Part shown: in pieces, positions 26,101 through 31,786 of the stretch
Layout of the letters: each line of letters opens with the position of its first letter
Position numbering within the stretch: position 1 is the first letter of the stretch
IMG/VR virus record: IMGVR_UViG_3300046010_010473
Location: 1 to 31,786 of that record
DNA length: 31,786 bases
Strand: one strand, 5' to 3'
Source: a virus
Position numbers and translations under genes: made by a program
The notes under the pieces: generated by a model
Databases searched by the model: none
What the model saw: the letters and a program-made list of their open reading frames with translations, nothing else
What the model was told of the DNA's origin: nothing

Positions 26101-26844
26101 GACTGGTTTTCTCAAACAATAAGTAAAGCACAAACATTAAATGGAAAATGTACTAGTGTACGTGGAAAGTTTATACATACTGGAAAAGAACCTCAATTTA
26201 GTGAAAAAAGAACACCTAGAAGTATAATACTACACGTTACTGATGGTCCTCCTTCACAAACCGCCCAGTCTATTGTTGACTATGTTGGAAGATGTAATGG
26301 TTCATTTGAGAGAGGAGGTATACACTATGCTGTGGGTATAGATGGAACTGTAGTCTCAGGAATACCTGAAGACACAGTTAGTATCCATGGAAATTATTGG
26401 AATAAATATGGTATAGGTATAGAAATAGTTAACCCATTTTCTTTATATACAAAAGATAACAAATACTACTTAACTAGTGATTATAAACATGAGGTTTCAT
26501 CAAATAATGTAGAAATAACCTCATTTAGTTATGGTGGGTATAATACATGGTACCAATATCCAACAGTACAGATGGAAGGACTAAAAACTTTATTAACAAG
26601 TATAATGTCTAGATACCCAGATATTAAAACAGCATTTAAAGCTTATGATAGAAGAAAAATATACAAAGCATTATGGGGATTTGATGAAATACCAGTAGTT
26701 GGAAAAAATTATAATAAAAAAGCTTTTGGAAAATATGATGTGTATGGAATATATGGACACGCTACTGGAGGTGGTGACCATGGTGACCCAACCCCAGCAT
26801 CAAATCTTATTAATATGCTTGATAGATTAAGAATAACAATTTGA
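23131..26844 (+). CDS. Baseplate hub protein fused to an N-acetylmuramoyl-L-alanine amidase
   Basis: A 1237-residue protein combining hub and cell-wall-degrading functions. The N-terminal part has hub features: REATIKILCHNIDQFNIIDKLYLRLGF then LLEWGWSQYF (E151 to Q155), and YSWDLQKDGSYDITINLVSVGDVIESLK. A Pro/Thr-rich linker lies near residues 418-430. A central β-rich region follows, and from about residue 900 the ELTMDGLSGMRIYESY/TADTRLLP domain typical of the hub's OB/barrel part. Residues about 1020-1237 form an Amidase_2/PGRP-like zinc amidase: H1035 in ILHVTDG, H1086 in SIHGNYWN, GIGIEIVNP, then H1210 in YGHATGGG and D1219 in the HGDPTP motif. H1035, H1210 and D1219 are the probable zinc ligands. 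It parallels T4 gp27 plus gp5 but uses an amidase instead of a lysozyme. Confidence 0.9.
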   Translation: MPKNIVGSKFDDYVKEQIEYRQKELYNLKKSKSSETLIYQNANTAFLRLTSGVDIDGEQPGTSAKKYQLFNTRFDNQFATGVGLGGNTAYGFESNSGYGFSPPPGLVSADVKSLNRGSLREATIKILCHNIDQFNIIDKLYLRLGFSMLLEWGWSQYFNSSPKFKGTFQTTYHNVATDQYFLKRNNQINILNQIQADRQSSCGNYDAMFGLVKNYSWDLQKDGSYDITINLVSVGDVIESLKTNVSHPTNAPQTTNVPQDQPPLQYNAQKSTLNKILWWLASQLKAEDLYNNGKYYLQGPEVTADLIANGIGVKPNQNNDDLTAEGEVVGFVFPQLLGVKEGSSIPGVQAQYFMKLGFLLRCLQNFCLLYDETQSNQGLINLDFDKNSSFCFTYGRHGSLDPRVCLIEVNKDLSGTVPPPPSNSGGNTSVATSNGLVMTVKEYTWRGIHVQDGTNPIPPDFSKGVAPMTSEITAKGSAFGFASANLVNGYYSLQQGNPTFINLYEDIQDKASIEADIQKYTPPSPGYITTETTQPATSTTANVITPVYSTFWYGISTQYKDFVDKVLNKNPTTSTGLIDIGINNEVITEILENNPTIFQRNFKYDGAFGLADGSIHIKEYKYKTVTFTDANVGYTNNNTSPTGEGNNLDVQNNLFDDIKDGIQFKYDNTSLTKQFIGRTLNMYINMDYIAKTLENYIDIKTGAISVYDFLDKLMSGVQHALGNINNFSVSYNQDNNSFRIIDNTFIPGLGSIPEASGLFDNPTRFITHTLDSTEGSFVRDASVKTQLSNNFATSVTVGAQANGNVVGSNSTALSKWNTGLTDRIIHTKSNINNPKGGSSDVATNYYSNVGLIQNLYSAINDGNITDEQIDGSKDAGIDLFNFELGEYVKEDIIPSIGFLPINLELTMDGLSGMRIYESYTADTRLLPEKYQNKIQFITTGISHKIQNNDWTTTITSISGPRYDGKTVKDTPTLKSHNLGWIQQVVKDESKDWFSQTISKAQTLNGKCTSVRGKFIHTGKEPQFSEKRTPRSIILHVTDGPPSQTAQSIVDYVGRCNGSFERGGIHYAVGIDGTVVSGIPEDTVSIHGNYWNKYGIGIEIVNPFSLYTKDNKYYLTSDYKHEVSSNNVEITSFSYGGYNTWYQYPTVQMEGLKTLLTSIMSRYPDIKTAFKAYDRRKIYKALWGFDEIPVVGKNYNKKAFGKYDVYGIYGHATGGGDHGDPTPASNLINMLDRLRITI

Positions 26845-26848
26845 TAAT

Positions 26849-27427
26849 ATGCCTTACTATCCTAAAAATAAAATACTAACTAATCAAGTAGCTATAGCAT
26901 CAGATGAATCATCTTTTGTATATGTTGTATCTTTAAAACCATATGTTGGTCCCTATTACAAACTAGCTACAGGTGAAATGTTCACAGGAAAATACCCAGG
27001 TGATGGTGAAAATAGTAAAATAAAAATAATTAGTGAATTAGGTAGTATTGAACATGCCACTATTATATCTACTACACCTACTGCACCTACTGCTCCTACT
27101 TTAAATACTACAAATGCTTTACCATTACATCCAACCCCAGATGATTATAAATTTGGAAGTTTTATAAGATATTTTTCTAAAAAAAGAAATGAATATTTGT
27201 TTAAAGAATTAACTAAAAATCAATATAATGAATTAAATTCATTAAAAAATCCTAATTTTTCACTTTTTAAACCATTTTATATTAAATGGATGTTAACTGG
27301 AAGTGTGACTACAGTTAGTGATTTTAATCGTTACTCTATATTAAATGCTGAAGAAAAAGAACAAGTATATGGGTTAAATGAATTCTTAAAAATGAATTAT
27401 ACTCAATATTATCAACCAACAGTTTAA
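26849..27427 (+). CDS. Unknown baseplate-region protein
   Basis: A 192-residue protein starting 4 nt after the hub stop. It has an N-terminal part with SSFVYVVSLKPYVGPYYKLATGEMFTGK, a Thr/Pro/Ala linker near residues 76-92, and a C-terminal helical half with FGSFIRYFSKKRNEYLFKELTKNQYNEL and FKPFYIKWMLTG. Several Tyr, Phe and Trp positions look structural. No known domain is evident. Direct coupling to the hub gene suggests a hub- or wedge-associated part. Confidence 0.75.
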   Translation: MPYYPKNKILTNQVAIASDESSFVYVVSLKPYVGPYYKLATGEMFTGKYPGDGENSKIKIISELGSIEHATIISTTPTAPTAPTLNTTNALPLHPTPDDYKFGSFIRYFSKKRNEYLFKELTKNQYNELNSLKNPNFSLFKPFYIKWMLTGSVTTVSDFNRYSILNAEEKEQVYGLNEFLKMNYTQYYQPTV

Positions 27428-27436
27428 TATTTATAA
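27428..27436 (+). promoter_or_regulatory. TATTTATAA motif before the short fibre-like gene
   Basis: An exact copy that overlaps the end of the upstream stop region and ends only 6 nt before the next ATG. If it works as a -10 box, transcription would start at or beside the start codon. Confidence 0.5.
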
Positions 27437-27442
27437 TTAAAA

Positions 27443-27715
27443 ATGGCTGAATATTTCCCCATAGATATTGGTGGTACAGGAAACTATTACGGTGCCTTCA
27501 CAGGTACAGGGACATTCTTTACAGGATCATTCACTGGTTCATTTTCAGGAGACGGAAGTGGGTTATCAGGTATAGAAGGAAGATCAACTGGGTCCTTATT
27601 AACTACAGCTTCATTTGCTGATAATTCTTCAAATACTAATATATCTTTTACAAAAGGTGATGGCAATAAATTTAATGTAAACATAAGTAAACTAGTTGAT
27701 GGAGGTACTTTTTAA
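27443..27715 (+). CDS. Short fibre-like protein
   Basis: A 90-residue Gly/Ser/Thr/Phe-rich protein with repeated TG(T/S)F and FTGSF units (GTFFTGSFTGSFSGDGSGLSGI), a style common in phage tail-fibre shafts and N-terminal connectors. It ends in VDGGTF, closely like the GGTINGGTF end of the fibre gene at 28617. It may be a short fibre, an adaptor, or a detached N-terminal fibre module. The stop shares a base with the next ATG. Confidence 0.7.
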   Translation: MAEYFPIDIGGTGNYYGAFTGTGTFFTGSFTGSFSGDGSGLSGIEGRSTGSLLTTASFADNSSNTNISFTKGDGNKFNVNISKLVDGGTF

Positions 27716-28041
27716 TGAGTACTAGAACACCATTTCAGTGGGGTAATGCTAATTTCTCTTGGGAGTCAAATCCATTCCCGAATCAAAGCGCTAATCCGTT
27801 TACCTGGGATGATTGCGCGCTTATAACTGAAGTAGTTCAAACATTAGGTGGAGGGTATACACCAGATGATTTTTTTGGTAAACAACCTGAAAAGAAAAAG
27901 AAATTTATTAAACTACTTTGTAAAGTAGAAGGTAAAGAATATAAAGAGACTAAAGAAGTAATAAAACGTAAAATACGTATATCGGACGTAGCCTTAGTAG
28001 CTAAAGAAGTTTTAGGCATAAACATTAAAGTAGAATTATAA
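27715..28041 (+). CDS. Unknown small protein in fibre region
   Basis: A 108-residue protein with an aromatic, Trp/Phe/Pro/Asn-rich N-terminus (residues 6-31, four Trp in all with W33 nearby) followed by a helical, lysine-rich part (EKKKKFIKLLCKVEGKEYKETKEVIKRKIRISDVALVAKEVLGI). Start and stop overlap both neighbours by one base, so it is part of a coupled string of genes. No family recognised. Confidence 0.7.
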   Translation: MSTRTPFQWGNANFSWESNPFPNQSANPFTWDDCALITEVVQTLGGGYTPDDFFGKQPEKKKKFIKLLCKVEGKEYKETKEVIKRKIRISDVALVAKEVLGINIKVEL

Positions 28042-28601
28042 TGTATAAATTATTTACTGACAAACCTGAAGTATTTGAGTGTAATATTAAACTTGAAGGT
28101 GCTTCATTAAAAAATAGTCAAGCAAGACTAATCATCGAATCAGAAGATGTTAATCTTTTATTTGAAGGCACCATTAATAAAGATGGAAAGTGTTCTATTC
28201 CTATTAAAAAACTAAAAGGTCTTTTAGAAGATAACACCTCAGGTCAAATAAAGCTTGAAGTTATAGCAGAGGATACTTATTTTACACCTTGGAAGTCAGA
28301 ATTTATAGTAGAAGCATCTCGTAAAGTAACTGTTGAAGTTAAATCTAGTGACGCTGAAATTATAAAGGAAAATGCTCCTAAAATTCAAATTACAGGAATT
28401 GAAGAAGTAGATCCAATTACTGAACATATTATTAAAATTGTTAAAATGTTAGTTAAAGAAGATATTAATCTTAAGAATTTAACAGTTAAAAAGGATAAAT
28501 TAAATAATATAGTAGGTACTTATTTGCAAGAAAATAAAATTGAACAAAAACAAGTTCAAGAAATTATAAGTGGGATTTTAGAAAAACTTCCACAAAAATA
28601 A
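28041..28601 (+). CDS. Unknown β-rich protein in fibre region
   Basis: A 186-residue protein. Residues 1-100 read as alternating β-strands (CNIKLEGASLKNSQARLIIES, LLFEGTINKDGKCSIPIKKLKGL, GQIKLEVIAEDTYFTPWKSEFIVE), consistent with a small immunoglobulin-like or sandwich domain. Residues 130-186 are helical and Lys/Glu-rich. Sequences of this kind are found in environmental myovirus structural clusters, but I cannot name a function. It starts on the last base of the upstream stop. Confidence 0.7.
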   Translation: MYKLFTDKPEVFECNIKLEGASLKNSQARLIIESEDVNLLFEGTINKDGKCSIPIKKLKGLLEDNTSGQIKLEVIAEDTYFTPWKSEFIVEASRKVTVEVKSSDAEIIKENAPKIQITGIEEVDPITEHIIKIVKMLVKEDINLKNLTVKKDKLNNIVGTYLQENKIEQKQVQEIISGILEKLPQK

Positions 28602-28616
28602 AATTAAATAAAAGTT

Positions 28617-29597
28617 ATGGCTGGACCATTTGATTTTACTGGCCAAAATATAGAAGATACATATCAACGGGTTTTACAAACACCTGATGGTATTAACATA
28701 TATGATGGTACAGGTTCATTATTTACTGTAACAGCTGTAGCTTCAGCAGGTGGTTCTAATACCCAAATCCAATTTAATAGTGCTAGTTTATTAAGTGGTT
28801 CATCAAATTTCTCTTTTGATTATACTACTAATAATGTTAATTTAACAGGATCAATAATACTAACAGATTCAATTTACTTCTCAGGCTCATCAGCCGCTAG
28901 TCGTTTAGTTTGGAATAACACTGATGGTACTTTAGATTTGGGATTAAAAGGAGGTAATGTAACATTACAAATTGGGCAAGAATCAGTAATCCAAGTAATA
29001 AATAAAACTGGAGCTGATTTACTAGAATCTCAATATAGAGCTGTTCGTATACGTAGAGTAAGTGAAGGTGGAGCACAAGGGCAACGATTAGCAGTTGTAT
29101 TAGCCCAAGCTAATAATGATAACAACTCAGCTGATACATTAGGAATAGTAACAGAAAACATAGCCAATAACCAAGAAGGTTTTATTACTAGCAACGGTTT
29201 AGTAAGAAATATAGATACTACAGGAGCATTACAAGGAGAAACTTGGACAGATGGGGATATATTGTATCTATCACCTACTATAGCTGGTGCTTTAACAAAT
29301 ATAAAGCCACAAGGACCCCAACATACTGTAATTATGGGATATGTAACATATGCCCATCAAAACAATGGTAAAATATTTGTTAAAGTAGATAATGGTTATG
29401 AGATAGATGAATTACATAATGTTAGAATAAACACAGCATCCTTAACCCCAGGACAATTATTAGTTAGAAGTGGAAGTAATAATACAGGGGTATGGATTAA
29501 TTCAAACCAATTAACAGGTTCATATGGTTTAACAGGTTCATTATCAATAACTGGTGATTTAACAGTTGGTGGAACTATAAATGGAGGAACTTTTTAA
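28617..29597 (+). CDS. Tail fibre-type structural protein
   Basis: A 326-residue protein. The N-terminus (residues 1-110) has fibre-shaft features: GSNTQIQFNSASLLSGSSNFSFDYTTNNVNLTGSI and repeated TGS. A compact central domain (about 115-270) contains VTLQIGQESVIQVINKTGADLLESQYRAVRI, a long GIVTENIANNQEGFITSNGLVRNIDT stretch and WTDGDILYLSP. This module is seen in many phage fibre or decoration-like proteins. It ends with TGSYGLTGSLSITGDLTVGGTINGGTF, a shaft-like tail also present in the next gene. A motif copy separates it from the next fibre gene. Confidence 0.8.
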   Translation: MAGPFDFTGQNIEDTYQRVLQTPDGINIYDGTGSLFTVTAVASAGGSNTQIQFNSASLLSGSSNFSFDYTTNNVNLTGSIILTDSIYFSGSSAASRLVWNNTDGTLDLGLKGGNVTLQIGQESVIQVINKTGADLLESQYRAVRIRRVSEGGAQGQRLAVVLAQANNDNNSADTLGIVTENIANNQEGFITSNGLVRNIDTTGALQGETWTDGDILYLSPTIAGALTNIKPQGPQHTVIMGYVTYAHQNNGKIFVKVDNGYEIDELHNVRINTASLTPGQLLVRSGSNNTGVWINSNQLTGSYGLTGSLSITGDLTVGGTINGGTF

Positions 29598-29606
29598 TAT
29601 TTATAA
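29598..29606 (+). promoter_or_regulatory. TATTTATAA motif before the large fibre gene
   Basis: An exact copy starting on the first base after the TAA stop of the upstream fibre gene and ending 6 nt before the ATG at 29613. Confidence 0.55.
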
Positions 29607-29612
29607 TAAAGA

Positions 29613-31535
29613 ATGGCTACAATAATAATAAGAAATAGTACAGGATCAGGAGCAGTACCTTCATCATTGGTGCAAGGTGAATTAGCTATTAATACTGTTG
29701 ATGGAAAATTATTTTATGGTAGTGGTTCTGGTAATGTTGTAAAAGAATTCACAGCAAATAGTAGTAGTTTCGCCACAAGTGCATCTTACGCCACTCAAGC
29801 CGGTAACGCAGCTACTATAGACATTTATTCATTTAGTAGCCCAGTTGAAAGTTATCTACTAATGTCAAATGTAGTGGCTACAACTGGTGTAGCAGTAGGA
29901 GGAGATACTGATTTACGATATAACTCTAGTACAAATAAATTAACTGTAGGAAGTGTATCAGCTACAAGTTTTACAGGTTCATTAATCGGCACAGCAAGTT
30001 GGGCTACAAATGCTATAACAGCTTCTATAGCAGGAACAGCTGTATCAGCTGATACAGCTAAAGCTATTCTTACAGTAGTTAATGCTACAAATGCTGATTT
30101 TTATCCTACATTTGTAGATTCAAACAATTCACCTACAGCTGCTTCTGAAAATGTGTATACTTCAAATAGGATAACATTTAATCCATCCACACAACTTCTC
30201 ACTGTACCCCGCATCTTTTCTACAGCTATAACTGCATCCACATTTACAGGATCATTAACTGGTAGTTTACTAGGAACTGCTTCATACGCAGTTCAAGCTT
30301 TATCAGCTTCATGGGCCCCAAGTGTAGCTTCAAACCCATTCCCATATACCGGAAGTGCAATTATATCAGGAAGCTTAGTAGTGACAGGTTCACTGCGAGT
30401 AGGCGTCCCAGGAGTTAATAACCCTGCCATAGACACTACAGTAGGTACTTTGAGTAGAGGTACACAAGCTAAAGTAGATTGGGTAAACGCATATTTAAAT
30501 AATTCATCCGCAGTCACTACAGTTGATTGGGAAAATGCTTTTTTAAATGATGGTAATGCTATAACTAGAGTTGATTGGGGTAATGGAGCCTTAAATGACT
30601 CAGCTGGTACTATGGTTTTTGATTGGGAAAGTAGGAGAATGATGGATGTAGCTGGAGCTCGCTCAGCTGACTTTGATACTAGATTCTTAATATATCCAAA
30701 TGGTACTACCGCTGCTATAAACTATGGTACCCAAGGTCAAATAGCAATGACTGGTAGTGTATCTATCACAGGTTCACTTACTGTGTCAGGTTCTAGCACA
30801 TTTACAAATATAGGACCAGCCATATTTTCTGGATCAGTAGATATCAGTAATGGAAATAAATTAACAATAAATGCTACAGGTGGTGATGAGGGAGGAGAGA
30901 TATTATTAGGAAAAGCAGTAACAAATACTACACTCACAGGTAGTGGAGTAACTGTAGATGTTTATCAAGATAAGGTAAGAATTTTTGAACAAGGTGGAAA
31001 TAATAGGGGTGGTTACTTTAATATAGCCGGTTTAGGAGCAGGTGTAGCTACAAACTTATCTCCAATAAGAAACATTCAGGATGTAACTGATGGTACAGCA
31101 GTAACAGGTACAACCTCAGGTACACTTACTAAATCTATATTAATACCAGCTAACACTGTAGGTGTAGGCGATGTTTTATATATAAAAGCTCGAGCAAGAA
31201 AAACAGGAACAGCTGGAACACTTGTAGTCAGAATGTATATTAATACATCCGCAGCTATAGGAGGCTCATTAATAGCTACATCAGCTACCAATGCTGCTAC
31301 TACTGTTTACCATCAATATACTAGAACAGCAGTTGTCAAAACAACAACCAATACTGAGACTATGGCTGGTAATTTTAATGTGAATGCTGATGACAATACT
31401 ACATCTACAGCAGCAGTGAGTGCAAATAATATAGATTGGACAGTCAATCAATATCTAGTTATTGTACATACTAATTCTTCAACAGCTGATAGCTCAGTTA
31501 ATTCATTTGGTCATATACAAATAAATAAAGCATAA
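29613..31535 (+). CDS. Large tail fibre / putative receptor-binding protein
   Basis: A 640-residue protein opening with an attachment-type N-terminus (residues 16-36, PSSLVQGELAINTVDGKLFYG) common to phage fibres. The shaft has TASYA/TASWA and FTGSL(T/I)G repeats between about residues 48 and 240. At residues 288-367 there are five 16-residue repeats with the core x-D-W-x-N-x-x-L-N-D. TGSVSITGSLTVSGSSTF and similar follow, then a C-terminal β-sandwich-like domain (about residues 490-640, with ILIPANTVGVGDVLYIKARARKTG and INTSAAIGGSLIATS) that could bind the host surface. Repeats of this kind usually form trimeric β-structures. No chaperone or self-cleaving domain is visible. Confidence 0.85.
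   Translation: MATIIIRNSTGSGAVPSSLVQGELAINTVDGKLFYGSGSGNVVKEFTANSSSFATSASYATQAGNAATIDIYSFSSPVESYLLMSNVVATTGVAVGGDTDLRYNSSTNKLTVGSVSATSFTGSLIGTASWATNAITASIAGTAVSADTAKAILTVVNATNADFYPTFVDSNNSPTAASENVYTSNRITFNPSTQLLTVPRIFSTAITASTFTGSLTGSLLGTASYAVQALSASWAPSVASNPFPYTGSAIISGSLVVTGSLRVGVPGVNNPAIDTTVGTLSRGTQAKVDWVNAYLNNSSAVTTVDWENAFLNDGNAITRVDWGNGALNDSAGTMVFDWESRRMMDVAGARSADFDTRFLIYPNGTTAAINYGTQGQIAMTGSVSITGSLTVSGSSTFTNIGPAIFSGSVDISNGNKLTINATGGDEGGEILLGKAVTNTTLTGSGVTVDVYQDKVRIFEQGGNNRGGYFNIAGLGAGVATNLSPIRNIQDVTDGTAVTGTTSGTLTKSILIPANTVGVGDVLYIKARARKTGTAGTLVVRMYINTSAAIGGSLIATSATNAATTVYHQYTRTAVVKTTTNTETMAGNFNVNADDNTTSTAAVSANNIDWTVNQYLVIVHTNSSTADSSVNSFGHIQINKA
30474..30713 (+). repeat. Five 16-codon repeats in the fibre gene
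   Basis: These encode residues 288-367 of the fibre protein in exact 16-residue register: VDWVNAYLNNSSAVTT, VDWENAFLNDGNAITR, VDWGNGALNDSAGTMV, FDWESRRMMDVAGARS, then a decayed fifth unit. The tryptophan or aromatic at position 3 recurs, consistent with a β-solenoid or trimeric β-prism. Confidence 0.8.
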
Positions 31536-31738
31536 TGGAACACGTAACATACATAAACGGAATTATTAATTGGAGAGGATTTGATTTTATATATGAGTCT
31601 TGTGATAAAGTAGATGATATGTGTGTTCATGTTAGTATGAGCCAAGGCATATATGCTTTTGTAGGAGGAGATGTTACAATTAATAATGTATTACAACCTG
31701 ATGCTGACACTATTATAGCTACTTTAAATAATAGATAA
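31535..31738 (+). CDS. Small protein of unknown function downstream of fibre gene
   Basis: A 67-residue acidic protein that starts on the last base of the fibre stop codon (TAATG). The composition is mixed, with two Cys (C23 and C31), an aromatic run WRGFDFIYESCDKV and a β-like C-terminus. The coupling suggests it could be a fibre assembly helper or an accessory tip protein, but there is no motif to support a function. Confidence 0.6.
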   Translation: MEHVTYINGIINWRGFDFIYESCDKVDDMCVHVSMSQGIYAFVGGDVTINNVLQPDADTIIATLNNR

Positions 31739-31753
31739 TTTGGCTTAAAGACT

Positions 31754-31783
31754 ACCTTTATTATATTATTAGAAAATAAAGGT
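31754..31783 (+). terminator. Possible hairpin at the window end
   Basis: A nine-base-pair inverted repeat (ACCTTTATT with AATAAAGGT) with a 12-base loop begins 16 nt after the last stop. The stem is A/T-rich, and the downstream T tract, if any, is outside the window, so a terminator role is uncertain. Confidence 0.3.
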
Positions 31784-31786
31784 TCC

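Noticed and set aside
1798-29606. Reading the TATTTATAA motifs as T4 late promoters (TATAAATA) on the minus strand
   Set aside because: They would drive transcription away from the adjacent starts into antisense, while the copies sit consistently just before plus-strand genes; function on the coding strand is more economical.
1-31786. tRNA genes, CRISPR arrays, insertion sequences, attachment sites
   Set aside because: I saw no cloverleaf-type sequences, spaced direct repeats, transposase genes or integrase; none can be supported.

Overview
The window reads as one block of late virion-structure genes from a T4-like contractile-tailed phage (myovirus). Every gene I support is on the + strand, packing is tight with many one-base TAATG overlaps, and base composition is AT-rich. 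The gene order follows T4 and its marine or environmental relatives: terminase large subunit, portal, prohead proteins, gp21-type protease, gp22-type scaffold, gp23-type major capsid protein, neck proteins (gp13, gp14 and gp15 types), tail sheath (gp18), tail tube (gp19), a gp26-type protein just before the tape measure, baseplate hub proteins, then fibre genes. A PhoH-like ATPase gene inside the block is typical of aquatic phages. The scarcity of Shine-Dalgarno sequences and the TASYA/TGS-type fibre repeats would suit a Bacteroidota or other AT-rich aquatic host, but the sequence does not prove the host.

Layout: 1-204 is the end of an unknown charged helical protein. 226-6507 holds terminase, portal, three small prohead-type proteins and the prohead protease, closed by a strong terminator. 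6709-9569 holds scaffold and major capsid protein, again closed by a terminator. 9651-15524 holds phoH, three neck/tail-completion genes, a small coiled-coil gene, sheath and tube, closed by a terminator. 15597-17698 holds a repeat-built protein of unknown role and the gp26-type gene, followed by an overlapping out-of-frame ORF that ends inside a terminator. 17739-31738 holds the tape measure, two baseplate-type unknowns, a LysM protein, a large baseplate hub fused to a peptidoglycan amidase, several small unknowns and two fibre proteins. No terminator is evident inside this last 14-kb stretch.

Two things stand out. First, a motif reading TATTTATAA or a close variant on the coding strand sits just upstream of fourteen genes, three times directly after a terminator. 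It is the reverse complement of the T4 late-promoter box TATAAATA and looks like this phage's own late promoter or leader element. Second, the gene before the tape measure (16690-17424) overlaps an ORF in another frame that has no credible start codon. This is the arrangement used by tail-assembly chaperones made by programmed ribosomal frameshifting. The overlap holds a seven-T run 12 nt before the zero-frame stop, lies in an unusually GC-rich patch, and has a near-perfect Shine-Dalgarno sequence inside the upstream gene.

Together the genes cover DNA packaging (terminase, portal), capsid assembly and maturation (scaffold, protease, capsid protein and probable internal proteins), neck, contractile tail, and the host-facing baseplate and fibres. 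All functional names come from reading protein motifs and gene order; no database search was run.
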